From NCBI RefSeq assembly GCF_001050235.1, contig NZ_DF967972.1:3312667-3376666 (forward strand): a stretch of 64,000 nucleotides of DNA, written 5' to 3'. The position numbers and the translations under genes are program-made. The stretch's first letter is position 1, and the number at the start of each line of letters is the position of its first letter. Shown here one piece after another: positions 7,947 to 16,629 of this stretch. The notes below the pieces were generated by a model. The model did not search any database. It had not been told where the DNA came from and was given only the letters and a program-made list of their open reading frames with translations. Source of the DNA: Longilinea arvoryzae (lineage in GTDB: Bacteria > Chloroflexota > Anaerolineae > Anaerolineales > Anaerolineaceae).

Positions 7947-8945
7947 CTACGAAATTCGTAACACCGCTTCGCCGTTGAACCGGCTGTGTTTCAAATCGAT
8001 CAGGGCCCGGTTCGCATCCGCCAGATCGTAGTTCTGCACTGTTGAGTGAATGTCAATCGCCTGCGCCAGGGTCATGAATTCGGCGGCATCCTAGCGGGTG
8101 ACATTGGCCACCGAACGCAGGGTGCGTTCTCCATAGATCAATGCGTAGGGCAGCGCCGGAATGGGGCTCATATGGACCGCGTTGATGGCGACCGTTCCGC
8201 CCGGGCGCACGGCCCTCAATGCCTGCGGAACCAGTTCTCCGGCCGGCGCGAAAAGGATGGCCCGATCCAGTAGATTGGGTGGGGTCTGTTCGGCGGTACC
8301 AACCCAACCTGCCCCAAGTTCCAATGCGTGCTGCTGGTGAGCCTTTGAACGTGTGAAAACGCTCACTTCACATTTCCAGTGCCGGGCCACCTGCAGAGCC
8401 AGGTGCGCGCTGGCCCCAAACCCAAACAGTCCAAGCCGCTCTCCGGGTTTCAGGTCACTCAATTTCAACGCTCGATATCCGATGATACCGGCGCATAGCA
8501 GCGGAGCCGCCTGTTCGTCGATCATATTGTCCGGGATGGGCACCATAAACCGCGCGTCGGCCAACAGGAAATCAGCATATCCACCCGGGACTTGATAGCC
8601 GGTAAACAGGGCCGTTGGACATAAGTTTTCCAATCCGCGCCGGCAGCATTCACAATGCCCGCAAGCTGAATGCAGCCAGTAGACTCCCACGCGCTGGCCC
8701 AGGAACGATTTTTCGACGCCCGCGCCGGCCTTGACCACGAGTCCGACCACCTGATGGCCCGGAGTGAGCGGATACTGCGGCGGGATCAGTTCGCCTTCCA
8801 CCAGGTGCAAATCGGTATGGCAGACGCCGCAACAGCGCACCTGAATCAGAACCTGGTTTTCACCCGGTTCAGGGATTTCGACCTCCTGCAGTCGTAGGGG
8901 CAGGCTCTCTGCCGGACCCGAGGCGTTCAATTGCATCGCGCGCAT
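7947..8945 (-). pseudogene. Zinc-dependent alcohol dehydrogenase interrupted by an in-frame TAG
   Basis: Medium-chain zinc alcohol dehydrogenase family. The reading frame from 8945 gives 284 residues with the catalytic-zinc site GVCHTDLH, the GHQVVG motif, the structural-zinc cysteines HSACGHCECCRRGLENLC, and a nucleotide fold with the loop GLFGFGAS. It stops at TAG (8091-8093) right after LRSVANVTR. The same frame then continues for 47 codons (DAAEFMTLAQAIDI to RFNGEAVLRIS) to a second TAG at 7947-7949. The read-through length of about 331 residues matches the family, and homologues usually have Gln or Glu at the stop position. So one base change (CAG or GAG to TAG), or a sequencing error, truncates it. 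The gene follows mtaB by 5 bases. Confidence 0.85.
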
Positions 8946-8950
8946 GGACC

Positions 8951-10228
8951 TTACTCCTGGATGACTCCCAACAGACCGTCTTCGGTCAATTCCGTCAGGC
9001 GAACGCGATCAAACCGGTTCCAAAGGCGTTCCGGCGAATAGGCCCTGACCTTGAGGTAATGGTCAGTCAGCCCGTGCAGCCGCCACCCCTGTGGTCCGGT
9101 CGAATCGGTCGATTCCCACAGGACGGTCACTTCTTTCCCCAGTTGGTTCTTGCGGAATGCCAGATTGCTGCGGGCAATGGCCTCCCGCAGCCTGGCGCCG
9201 CGTTCCCTGCGTTCCGCATATGGCACGGCGTTGGGTAAACGTACAGCCGGCGTTCCGGGGCGTTCCGAATAGGCAAAGACGTGCCCGCCGGCGAACTGCA
9301 TCTGCTCGACAAAGCGCAGCCCTTCTTCGAACTCCGGTCCGGTCTCACCAGGAAATCCGGCGATTAAATCGGTCGTGATCGCCATTTCCGGGGCGGCCCT
9401 GCGCGCCAATTCGACCAGACGGCTGAAACTTTCGGGGGTCGTCTTGCGCGCCATGCGCTGCAAAGTGGCGGCCGATCCGGACTGGAGGGGTAAGTGCAAA
9501 TGCCGGCACATGCGGGGATTCTCCCACAGGCCGAAGAATTCTTCGTGTAAATCCCAGGGTTCCAGCGAGGACAGGCGCAGCCGTGGAACATCGGTTTCCT
9601 TTAAAATCGCTTCGATCAAGTGATAAAGATGCACCGGTTTCGGAAAATCGCTTCCCCACGAGCCCAGATGCACCCCGGAAAGCACCACTTCATTGACGCC
9701 GCCTTCCTGGGCCGCCTGGACTTCAGCGATGACCTGCGAAACCGGCACGCTGCGGCCCGCGCCGCGGGCGATGCGCGTGATGCAGTACGTGCAGTGATTA
9801 TCACAGCCATCCTGTACTTTAAGGAAAGCCCGCGTGCGCAGGTGCAGTCCGGGCAAGGGTTCGCGTGCCAGCGGTTCGAGATCGAAACGCTCTTCGGGCA
9901 AATTCAAATAGCCAGACACCAGGTGGTCTTTGTCATCGTTGGGTACCAGCCGGCGGACGCCTGGCAGCGCCAGCGCCGCCTGCGGTTCGAGGGTCGACCA
10001 GCAGCCGGTGACCAGAATTTCTGCCTTCCCGGCGCGCGCGGCCTGGCGAATCTTCTGGCGAGAATCGGATGCGGCCTGCGAGGTCACGGTGCAGGTATTC
10101 ACCACCACAACATCCGCCTTGCCCGCCGAATCGACAATTTCATGCCCGGCGGACCGGAATTGGCGGGCGAACTGTTCGATCTCGCTTTGGTTAAGGCGAC
10201 ATCCAATCGTATCGAGGTAGACTTTCAT
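8951..10228 (-). CDS. mtaB: tRNA t6A37 methylthiotransferase MtaB
   Basis: Radical-SAM methylthiotransferase of the MiaB family, 425 residues, that turns t6A at position 37 of tRNAs into ms2t6A. The N-terminal UPF0004 domain begins MKVYLDTIGCRLNQSE and supplies three cysteines for one [4Fe-4S] cluster (GCRLN, NTCTVT, VTGCWS). The radical-SAM motif is DGCDNHCTYCITRIARG (CxxxCxxC). A C-terminal TRAM-like segment (GKEVTVLWESTD) follows. MtaB is preferred over MiaB because of the TIGCRLNQ start and the shorter length. It appears to be in an operon with an upstream lipoprotein and TPR gene. Confidence 0.92.
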   Translation of the reverse strand: MKVYLDTIGCRLNQSEIEQFARQFRSAGHEIVDSAGKADVVVVNTCTVTSQAASDSRQKIRQAARAGKAEILVTGCWSTLEPQAALALPGVRRLVPNDDKDHLVSGYLNLPEERFDLEPLAREPLPGLHLRTRAFLKVQDGCDNHCTYCITRIARGAGRSVPVSQVIAEVQAAQEGGVNEVVLSGVHLGSWGSDFPKPVHLYHLIEAILKETDVPRLRLSSLEPWDLHEEFFGLWENPRMCRHLHLPLQSGSAATLQRMARKTTPESFSRLVELARRAAPEMAITTDLIAGFPGETGPEFEEGLRFVEQMQFAGGHVFAYSERPGTPAVRLPNAVPYAERRERGARLREAIARSNLAFRKNQLGKEVTVLWESTDSTGPQGWRLHGLTDHYLKVRAYSPERLWNRFDRVRLTELTEDGLLGVIQE

Positions 10229-10270
10229 ACCCCGCTATTTTACCCGTTTATGCGGTCGAATGAAAATCGA

Positions 10271-10933
10271 TTACGGTTTCAGCGCTGCAAAATTATCGAA
10301 GAACACTTCAACGCCAGCGGTATCATAAGCCCCGGCGATTACGCCCACGTCGCCGGAGGTGAAATCTTCATCCGTCACTTCGAACAGCTTGATTCCGTTG
10401 ACAGAAAAAGTCAAAATGGAACCGTTGCAAATCGCCTGCAAGCGGTTCTTATCGCTGCCGCGGTGAATCGCTTCGGAATATTGAAGCATATCCCCACTGA
10501 GGACCTGATATTCCCCGTTTTTCACCTTGATGATGCCGGCGTATCCATCCGAACTGATCACGAAGGCGTAGAAATTATTCTCGTCCTGGTAGCGGCAAAT
10601 TAAACCGTAATCGTTATCGTCCGGGCCAGCTCCCTTTTTGATATCCGACTCGAGATGCACGTTATCGTAGTTCTTACCGGCTACCGACCAGTAATCGAAC
10701 TGTGATTTATTTACGAAGATGCGCAAGGCTCCATCCGTATAATCGATGGAGGATCCATCCTCGCCCACCCAAACCTTCCAACCGCTCATTGGATCGGTGA
10801 AGTTATCGACCATCAGAACGTTATCGGATTTCTGGCCGCCAAAGATCTGTTCCACAACGTCATTAAACGAACAGCCCGTCAGGAAAATGATCAAAATGAG
10901 TACCGTCAGGATCGTACCTGCCAACCGCCGCAT
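10271..10933 (-). CDS. Lipoprotein with a LamG/DUF1080-like jelly-roll domain
   Basis: A 220-residue predicted lipoprotein: signal segment with lipobox LTGCSF near residue 20, followed by a beta-rich domain. The pattern DNFTDPMSGWKVW, then YGLICRYQDENNFYAFVISSDGYAGI, LSVNG-type strands and VGVIAGAYDTAGVEVFFDNF at the end, is that of the concanavalin/LamG-like domains found in many Chloroflexota surface proteins. These domains often bind carbohydrate, but no catalytic residue can be named. The start has GGAGGGTAGTGC upstream. It lies 21 bases after a secreted TPR protein, so both may act at the cell surface. Confidence 0.75.
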   Translation of the reverse strand: MRRLAGTILTVLILIIFLTGCSFNDVVEQIFGGQKSDNVLMVDNFTDPMSGWKVWVGEDGSSIDYTDGALRIFVNKSQFDYWSVAGKNYDNVHLESDIKKGAGPDDNDYGLICRYQDENNFYAFVISSDGYAGIIKVKNGEYQVLSGDMLQYSEAIHRGSDKNRLQAICNGSILTFSVNGIKLFEVTDEDFTSGDVGVIAGAYDTAGVEVFFDNFAALKP

Positions 10934-10954
10934 GCACTACCCTCCTGCATTCGA

Positions 10955-12382
10955 TTATTGAAGCGGATAATATTGCCGGATAAGCCGTTCGGCCAACCTG
11001 CCCACTGCGGTTTCAGGGGATGAACGCAGCGCCTCATCCAGATAAGGCCGGGCAGCTTCCAAATTTCCGGATGCGAGGTACACCTGTCCAAGATGCAATT
11101 GCGCTTCCGAGTTATCGGCGTCCTGCTGGAGGGATTGTTGCAAGAAACGTTCCGCGCTGGCCAGATCATTTTGTGTTAAGAATAAAGCCCCCAAAATATC
11201 CAGGGCCTGAGGGTCTTTCGGCGCCAGCAGGACTGCCTGGCGCGCGGCGGGCAATCCAAGCCTGGCGGGTTCGATGCCGTAATTCAGGCTGAAGCGGGCC
11301 AATTCCACCCAGTTCTGGGCGTTCTTCGGTTCGAGTTCGGTGGCCCTGTCAAAATACGGCAGGGCATCCTGATAATCATTGAGTTCGCAGAGCGTCTTGC
11401 CCAGCTCGACCTGCCAGTAGGTAGAATCGGGTTCCTGAGCGGCCGCCGCGTGCAGATAAATCAAGGCGATTTCGGGCTTTCCAAGCCGCCGGTAATAAAA
11501 CGCCGCCAGCGCCTGCACGGTATTCGAACCCGGCGCCAGAGCCAAAGCGTGTTCGATCTCCATTTCGGCCGATTTTCCCTGATTCTGTTTTGCTTCCGCC
11601 AAAAATGCCCAGGCGTCCGCCATGTCGGGTTGCGCATCGACTGCCTTCTGGAATGCCATTTCTGCAGCCTGCCACTCTCCCATTTCAACCAGGCCCTGCC
11701 CGATTTCCAATTCTGCCAGGCCGGTCGTTTCCTTTTGCGCGGCCGCGTCGAGGCTTTCGAGCAATCGAGCGGCGGATGCCTGAACGCGCTCGTCTTTCCG
11801 GCCGGCCTGTTCCAACGCGATCACGGCCTGCGCGGAATTTATCGGCGCCAGGTAAACGCCCTTGATGTAAAGCGCGCGGGCGTTGGTCGGATCTTTCTCC
11901 AACCAGGCGTCCATTCGCGCCAGAATCTCTTCCGGATCGGCTATTTTTTTCAGTAGAACCACGACCTGGGAAAAGGTCGCATCATCGAGCTCTTTTGAGG
12001 TCAATAACTCGCCCACCAAATCACGCGCCTGAGACGAATTGCCAGTTTCGCTTTGAAGCTGCGCCAGCCGGAGGACGCCCTCTGAATCGAGCGCTTTTGC
12101 ATGGTAGGCTTCCTGGTAGGCGGATATGGCTGCGTCGCGATTTCCGGTTTCGATTTGAAGTTTGCCGATTCCTTCATACAGATCCGTGCGCCAGGGCTGA
12201 AGCTCGAGCAATTGCCGCAAAGCCTGGATGGCTTCTTCGGGTTGGTTTTGGAATTGCGCCAGATTCGCCTGCCCCAGTAACCGGGTGGCTTCCGCCTGCC
12301 AGGATCGAGGAGTCGATGTTGTCAGCCCCGATAGAAACAGGAGAAATAGGATCATCAAGCCTACGAATCGAATTTGGCGCAT
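10955..12382 (-). CDS. TPR-repeat protein with N-terminal membrane anchor
   Basis: A 475-residue protein with an N-terminal hydrophobic segment (FVGLMILFLLFLSGLTT), likely a signal peptide or anchor, then consecutive 34-residue tetratricopeptide repeats. Typical repeat cores are LYEGIGKLQIETGNRDAAISAYQEA, ADAWAFLAEAKQNQGKSAEMEIE and AQLHLGQVYLASGNLEAARPYLDEAL. TPR arrays are protein-binding scaffolds, and the partner is not evident. A perfect TATAAT (complement of 12389-12394) ends only six bases before the ATG, so the mRNA may be leaderless. It heads the operon TPR-lipoprotein-mtaB-adh. Confidence 0.85.
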   Translation of the reverse strand: MRQIRFVGLMILFLLFLSGLTTSTPRSWQAEATRLLGQANLAQFQNQPEEAIQALRQLLELQPWRTDLYEGIGKLQIETGNRDAAISAYQEAYHAKALDSEGVLRLAQLQSETGNSSQARDLVGELLTSKELDDATFSQVVVLLKKIADPEEILARMDAWLEKDPTNARALYIKGVYLAPINSAQAVIALEQAGRKDERVQASAARLLESLDAAAQKETTGLAELEIGQGLVEMGEWQAAEMAFQKAVDAQPDMADAWAFLAEAKQNQGKSAEMEIEHALALAPGSNTVQALAAFYYRRLGKPEIALIYLHAAAAQEPDSTYWQVELGKTLCELNDYQDALPYFDRATELEPKNAQNWVELARFSLNYGIEPARLGLPAARQAVLLAPKDPQALDILGALFLTQNDLASAERFLQQSLQQDADNSEAQLHLGQVYLASGNLEAARPYLDEALRSSPETAVGRLAERLIRQYYPLQ

Positions 12383-12388
12383 ACGGTT

Positions 12389-12394
12389 ATTATA
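12389..12394 (-). promoter_or_regulatory. -10 element of a possibly leaderless TPR-operon promoter
   Basis: TATAAT on the minus strand with six bases between it and the ATG. The usual distance from -10 to transcription start would put +1 at the A of the start codon. No ribosome-binding site is present. Confidence 0.55.
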
Positions 12395-12491
12395 AAGCCG
12401 CCTTTGAATTGGTTTCCTGCTTCCTTTGATTCAATTTGGCTATGCGCAGGAAAACGAATTTGCACATCCGTTAACAACGAAATAGACCATC

Positions 12492-12520
12492 TTGACAGCC
12501 AATTTAAATCATGATAACCT
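12492..12520 (+). promoter_or_regulatory. Promoter of the cold-shock gene with long leader
   Basis: TTGACA (12492-12497), 17-base spacer, TAACCT (12515-12520). Transcription from about 12527 gives an untranslated leader of about 110 bases before the cold-shock gene. Long structured leaders are typical of cspA-type genes. Confidence 0.7.
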
Positions 12521-12637
12521 TCAGCCTGTTGGAAAGACGCATCGGATTGCCCCCACTGAATCTCGCTCTATTTTAAACTTTGGGCGAACGGGCGTCTAAT
12601 TTTTTCTCAAACAATATTTAGATGGAGTAAAGCAAGC

Positions 12638-12853
12638 ATGTCAGAACGTTTCGTTGGGACCGTTAAGTGGTTCAACCCCGCTAAGGGTTATGGTTTCATT
12701 GGCCGCGAAGACGGCGAGGATGTTTTCGTTCACTTCTCCGCTATCGAAATGCAGGGCTATCGCCAATTAAAAGAAGGCCAGAAGGTCGAATTCTCTGTCG
12801 AGAAGGGTCCCAAGGGCCTGCAGGCTGCGAACGTAACTCCCGTAGAAGAGTAG
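12638..12853 (+). CDS. Cold-shock domain protein, CspA family
   Basis: A 71-residue single cold-shock domain (OB fold) that binds single-stranded RNA or DNA and melts mRNA structure. Both RNA-binding motifs are intact: RNP1 as KGYGFIGRE and RNP2 as DVFVHFSAI. The N-terminus [15 protein letters not shown] is standard for the family. GGAG lies 10 bases before the ATG. It has its own promoter, a leader of about 110 bases and its own terminator, so it is monocistronic. Paralogue identity (CspA, CspC or CspE) cannot be assigned. Confidence 0.95.
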   Translation: MSERFVGTVKWFNPAKGYGFIGREDGEDVFVHFSAIEMQGYRQLKEGQKVEFSVEKGPKGLQAANVTPVEE

Positions 12854-12874
12854 TTCCGCTCACACGCACATTTC

Positions 12875-12903
12875 AATCCCCCGCCATCCGGCGGGGGATT
12901 GTA
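12875..12903. terminator. Terminator between the cold-shock gene and ydcF
   Basis: Stem AATCCCCCGCC/GGCGGGGGATT (12875-12885 and 12890-12900) with a four-base loop. The symmetrical A/T flanks suggest it serves both convergent genes. The trailing U-tract is weak on the plus strand (GTATTT). Confidence 0.75.
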
Positions 12904-12904
12904 T

Positions 12905-13537
12905 TTAATCGCCCTGAATTCCAAACATCATCGCGGCCAGCTTGGCATATTCGCTCAAGGTAACCTGCCAGCCCCGTGGATGGAAGAACCAGGTCATGGA
13001 CCGGTACCAATGATCGCGGACCGGGCGAATCGAAACCCGCGTACTGCTGCCAGAAAAGACAGTCTGAAAGATCCATTGCGTGCGGCGCGTGTGATACGGG
13101 TCGGTAACGACGACGATCGAATCCAACCCTTCGCGCTCGCAAAATTCGCGCACGGCGGCCGCTTCATCTCGCGTGCTGGATGATTTGCCCAGGGTCGTCC
13201 AGATGTCACCCGCCGCAACCCCCTCTGTCACCGCCTGGCGCTGAAGCAGCGTGCTTGCGCGCGGACCGCCCCCTTTCGGGATCGTCCCGGTTTCGGTGAT
13301 CAACAAATGCTGCGCCAGACCGGCCTGGTAGATACGCACGGCCTCTCCCAGGCGGGCATCATCGCCGCCGCTCAACAACACAACCGCATCCGACTGCCGG
13401 AGCCGATCACCAACGACCAAAAAACCACCCAGCGCCCACAGCAGGATGAACGCCAGAACCGGCGCGGCAGCCACAAACAGCCAACAGCCGTATTTTCTTC
13501 TCCTCCGGGTCGGATCGATCGGATGAAGGGCTGCCAT
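12905..13537 (-). CDS. YdcF/ElyC family membrane protein (DUF218)
   Basis: A 210-residue protein with one N-terminal membrane helix (FVAAAPVLAFILLWALGGFL) and a DUF218 domain. Family motifs seen are SDAVVLLSGG near residue 49, RLGEAVRIYQAGLAQHLLITE, the acidic STRDEAAAVREFCEREGLDSIVVVTDPYH and HTRRTQWIF. The E. coli relatives ElyC/YcbC and SanA affect envelope and peptidoglycan integrity, and YdcF binds S-adenosylmethionine; the reaction here is unknown. It starts 4 bases after the MalY-type gene ends (GAGGTT before the ATG), so the two are probably co-transcribed. Confidence 0.85.
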   Translation of the reverse strand: MAALHPIDPTRRRRKYGCWLFVAAAPVLAFILLWALGGFLVVGDRLRQSDAVVLLSGGDDARLGEAVRIYQAGLAQHLLITETGTIPKGGGPRASTLLQRQAVTEGVAAGDIWTTLGKSSSTRDEAAAVREFCEREGLDSIVVVTDPYHTRRTQWIFQTVFSGSSTRVSIRPVRDHWYRSMTWFFHPRGWQVTLSEYAKLAAMMFGIQGD

Positions 13538-13541
13538 AACC

Positions 13542-14714
13542 TCAGGATTGGACCGGTTGCTTCAACTGCTCCAAAGCCTGTTTCATTCGCTGCAGAGCAT
13601 CCTCGAGCATCGACCGCGGGCAGCCAAAATTCAAGCGCACAAATCCTTCAGCGCCCCTGCCGAATGCTTTCCCATCATTCAACGCCACTTTCGCGTTTTG
13701 CAGGAAAAATTCATACGGGCTCCCCTGGATGCCGGCATCATTACAGTCCAGCCACCCCAGGTAAGTGCCCTCCGGCTTTGCCATTCTTACGCCTGACAGG
13801 TGCTGGTTGACGAAATCAAAAAGAAAATCCCGGTTTCCTTCCAGGTACTTCATCAGATCGCTCAACCAGTCCTGGCCATCCTGATAGGCCGCTTTTCCCG
13901 CCACCAGCCCCATCAGGTTGACCCAACTGTTCATGCCCTCTCCAGCTTTCTCGAAACGTTCGCGGAGTTCGGGGTTGGGAATGACAGCGAAGGAGCATTC
14001 CAGGCCCGGAATATTGTAGGTCTTGCTCGGCGCCATCAGGGTGATGGTGTTATGCGCGATTTCCGGCTGCAATGTGGCGATTGGGACATGGTGGTAGCCT
14101 GAAAAGATCAAATCGCAATGGATTTCATCTGAACAGATCAGAATATTATGACGCAGGCAAATCTCGGCCAATCGTTCAAGTTCGTCTCTGCGGTAGACTC
14201 TACCGACCGGATTGTGGGGATTGCACAGCATGAACACGCGCGTCCGATCCGTGATCGCGGCTTCGAATGCCTCGAAATCGATATCATAGCTGCCATCCGG
14301 CTGGTGGATCATTTCGACGTCCACGCGGCTCAGGCCGGCGTTTCCCGGCGCGCTCAGGAACGGCGGATAAATAGGGATTTGCACCAGGGCTTCGCCGCCG
14401 ACTTTCGAGAACAGATGAGCCACCATATTCAGGCCGGTGACAACCCCGGAAATCAACACAACATCTTCGGGGCGGATCACCCAATGGTAGAGCTCCGCCA
14501 TGCGCTTTACGATAACATCCTTGAGCTCATCGCTGCCATCCGGGTAACCGAAGACCCCCAGATCCACTTCTTTTTGCAACGCGCGAAGCACTGCTTCCGG
14601 TGAGCGAAAATCCATATCGGCAACCCACATGGGAAGCACGTCCGGTTTATAAACGCTCCATTTGACACTGTTGGTATTCTTACGGTCGGGCAAAATATCA
14701 AAACGCGGATCCAT
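13542..14714 (-). CDS. MalY/PatB-type aminotransferase (cystathionine beta-lyase-like)
   Basis: PLP-dependent fold-type I enzyme, 390 residues, of the MalY/PatB subgroup, which usually cleaves C-S bonds of cystathionine or cysteine conjugates. The subgroup N-terminus is clear: NSVKWSVYKPDVLPMWVADMDFRSPEAV. The conserved CNPHNPVGRVYRRDEL lies near residue 163, DEIHCDLIF at about 195 supplies the Asp that contacts the cofactor, and TLMAPSKTYNIPGLECSF near residue 224 carries the Schiff-base Lys. GAGGGTACT precedes the ATG. A minus-strand TATAAT at 14744-14749 is a probable -10. Methionine biosynthesis or sulfur salvage is likely; true aminotransferase activity is possible. Confidence 0.9.
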   Translation of the reverse strand: MDPRFDILPDRKNTNSVKWSVYKPDVLPMWVADMDFRSPEAVLRALQKEVDLGVFGYPDGSDELKDVIVKRMAELYHWVIRPEDVVLISGVVTGLNMVAHLFSKVGGEALVQIPIYPPFLSAPGNAGLSRVDVEMIHQPDGSYDIDFEAFEAAITDRTRVFMLCNPHNPVGRVYRRDELERLAEICLRHNILICSDEIHCDLIFSGYHHVPIATLQPEIAHNTITLMAPSKTYNIPGLECSFAVIPNPELRERFEKAGEGMNSWVNLMGLVAGKAAYQDGQDWLSDLMKYLEGNRDFLFDFVNQHLSGVRMAKPEGTYLGWLDCNDAGIQGSPYEFFLQNAKVALNDGKAFGRGAEGFVRLNFGCPRSMLEDALQRMKQALEQLKQPVQS

Positions 14715-14743
14715 AGTACCCTCAGAAAAATAAATGTGGTTAG

Positions 14744-14749
14744 ATTATA
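14744..14749 (-). promoter_or_regulatory. -10 element upstream of the malY-type gene
   Basis: Perfect TATAAT on the minus strand, about 30 bases before the start codon. No good -35 box is seen. Confidence 0.5.
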
Positions 14750-14785
14750 CTTTCATCCATCATATTCCCTGGAACTCAAAACTGG

Positions 14786-14791
14786 TATACT
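14786..14791 (+). promoter_or_regulatory. Extended -10 promoter of the methyltransferase-proC unit
   Basis: TGGTATACT forms an extended -10 (TGnTATACT). The predicted transcript starts near 14798, about 24 bases before the ATG. Confidence 0.55.
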
Positions 14792-14821
14792 CAAATCATA
14801 CTTGGCTGGCAAGGGATGTAA

Positions 14822-15736
14822 ATGACTTCATCGATAATCCCCACGTTGACGATTCTGACGGCTCCGGATTGGCAGGATTATGAATTACTGGATAGCGGTT
14901 ACGGCCAGAAACTGGAACGCTACGGCGCTTACCGTTTGCTGCGTCCCGAGCCCGAGGCCGTTTGGAAACCCGCTCTGCCTGAAAAACAGTGGAGAGATAT
15001 ACACGCGCGCTTCATTCCATCTCCCGAAGAGAACGGGGGGCACTGGGAAGCGCTGAAGCCGCTGCCGGATCGCTGGCAGATGGGTTATAAAGGATTGAAG
15101 TTCTGGGTCCAGACCACTGCATCCCGCCACCTGGGTGTTTTTCCCGAGCAGGCCTGCCAGTGGGACTGGACGGAACAGCAGATCAAAGCCGCCGACCGGC
15201 CGCTGAAAGTGTTGAACCTGTTTGGGTATACCGGCCTGGCCAGCCTGGCAGCCGCGCGCGCCGGCGCCTTCGTAACCCACCTGGATGCCTCGCGTAAAGT
15301 GGTGACCTGGGCACGCGAAAACCAACAAACCTCCGGCATCTCTGAAACCAGCATTCGCTGGATCATCGACGACGCGCTCAAGTTCGTCGAGCGCGAAGCG
15401 CGCCGCAATTCAAAATACGACGGTTTGATCCTCGACCCGCCGAAGTTCGGCCGCGGCCCCAAGGGAGAGGTGTGGGAATTTTACAAGCTGCTCCCCAATT
15501 TGTTGGCCGCCTGTCGGGACATTCTCAGTGAAGAACCGCAGTTCATCGTGATGACCGCGTATGCTGTAAAAGCGTCCAGCGTCACCCTGCATTATGCTTT
15601 ACAGGAAATCACCAATCACTTGAACGGCCAGGTGACCGCCGGTGAAGTAGCCCTGCAGGAAAAAAGCGCCGGACGTATTCTTTCCACCGCAATTTACGCC
15701 CGTTGGAGCGCAAATTCGAATCCGAAATCCAGGTAA
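14822..15736 (+). CDS. Class I SAM-dependent methyltransferase (RlmI/RlmK-like)
   Basis: A 304-residue methyltransferase resembling the catalytic half of 23S rRNA cytosine/guanine methyltransferases. Motif I is VLNLFGYTGLASLAAARAGA, with the acidic VTHLDAS closing strand 2. The catalytic motif is YDGLILDPPKFGRGPKGEVWEF (DPPKFGRG), as in RlmI and RlmK. No N-terminal PUA or THUMP domain is apparent, so the exact target is uncertain. AAGGG lies 6 bases before the ATG. proC follows after 15 bases. Confidence 0.85.
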   Translation: MTSSIIPTLTILTAPDWQDYELLDSGYGQKLERYGAYRLLRPEPEAVWKPALPEKQWRDIHARFIPSPEENGGHWEALKPLPDRWQMGYKGLKFWVQTTASRHLGVFPEQACQWDWTEQQIKAADRPLKVLNLFGYTGLASLAAARAGAFVTHLDASRKVVTWARENQQTSGISETSIRWIIDDALKFVEREARRNSKYDGLILDPPKFGRGPKGEVWEFYKLLPNLLAACRDILSEEPQFIVMTAYAVKASSVTLHYALQEITNHLNGQVTAGEVALQEKSAGRILSTAIYARWSANSNPKSR

Positions 15737-15751
15737 GGGTGAAATTAATTT

Positions 15752-16600
15752 ATGGACACAACTCAACCTACCATTGCTTTGATCGGCCACGGAATTATGG
15801 GTGAAGCGATCTTAAGCGGCTTGATCCGGGATGGGTTGACCCCGGCCGACCACATCCTGGCGGCCGGCCCGCGCGTCGACCGCGGTGAAGAACTCCGCGA
15901 TCGGTACGGCATCCGTCCGTTTACCGACAACCGCGCCGCCGCCGAACAGGCGGATGTGGTGATCCTGTCCGTAAAACCGCAGCGGCTGGACCGTGTGCTG
16001 GAAAACCTGCGCGGGCATATTCAGCCGGATGCGCTCATCATCTCCATCGTCGCTGGCGCGTCCATCGAGAAAATCGCCACTCAACTCGGCCATTCCTGTA
16101 TCGTCCGTTCGATGCCCAACACCCCGGGGCAGATCGGCGAGGGCATCACCGTTTGGGTGCCATCCCCCAGCGTCAATGAAGAACAAAAAAAGACCGTTCG
16201 CCAGATCCTGGGCGCGCTCGGGCAGGAAATTTTCGTCGAAGAAGAAAATTACCTGGATATGGCCACCGCCCTATCCGGCACCGGTCCGGCCTACGTTTTC
16301 CTATTTCTGGAAGCGTTGATCGACGCCGGCGTTCACCTGGGTTTTCCACGCCGCATTGCCGAGCAACTCGTCCTGCAAACCGTCAGCGGATCGGTCGATT
16401 ATTATCGCCGCAAGAAAGCTCACCCGGCGGCGTTGCGTAACGAGGTCACGTCACCCGGCGGGACTTCGGCCGAGGCTATCTATTATCTCGAAAAAGCCGG
16501 ATTCCGCACAGCCATTTCACGCGCCATCTGGGCAGCTTATGAACGTTCACAGGAACTTGGGAAAGATAAACCAACCGGGCAATTGAAAGAGAATTCCTGA
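15752..16600 (+). CDS. proC: Pyrroline-5-carboxylate reductase
   Basis: Last step of proline biosynthesis, reducing pyrroline-5-carboxylate with NAD(P)H. Length 282. The Rossmann start reads TIALIGHGIMGEAILSGLI, although the loop is GHGIMG where GxGxMG with Gly or Asn is more common. Further family motifs are VVILSVKPQRLDRVL, IVAGASIEKI, IVRSMPNTPGQIGEGITVW near residue 120 and ALSGTGPAYVFLFLEALIDAGVHLGF. The C-terminal EVTSPGGTSAEAIYYLEKAGFRTAI is the P5CR signature. A proline dehydrogenase at about 39 kb carries out the reverse, catabolic direction. Confidence 0.94.
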   Translation: MDTTQPTIALIGHGIMGEAILSGLIRDGLTPADHILAAGPRVDRGEELRDRYGIRPFTDNRAAAEQADVVILSVKPQRLDRVLENLRGHIQPDALIISIVAGASIEKIATQLGHSCIVRSMPNTPGQIGEGITVWVPSPSVNEEQKKTVRQILGALGQEIFVEEENYLDMATALSGTGPAYVFLFLEALIDAGVHLGFPRRIAEQLVLQTVSGSVDYYRRKKAHPAALRNEVTSPGGTSAEAIYYLEKAGFRTAISRAIWAAYERSQELGKDKPTGQLKENS

Positions 16601-16629
16601 ATCTGCAAACTCTTCACAGGGAGGTAACC

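Noticed and set aside
8091..8093. TAG in the alcohol dehydrogenase as evidence for a reassigned amber codon.
   Set aside because: An intact RF1 gene (P-I-T and GGQ motifs) is present, and TAG ends other genes in the window, including rpmH and rsfS, so TAG is an ordinary stop.
9620..10603. A 327-codon open frame on the plus strand opposite mtaB and the lipoprotein gene.
   Set aside because: It spans two clear minus-strand genes, has no recognisable domain, and reflects codon bias of those genes on the opposite strand.
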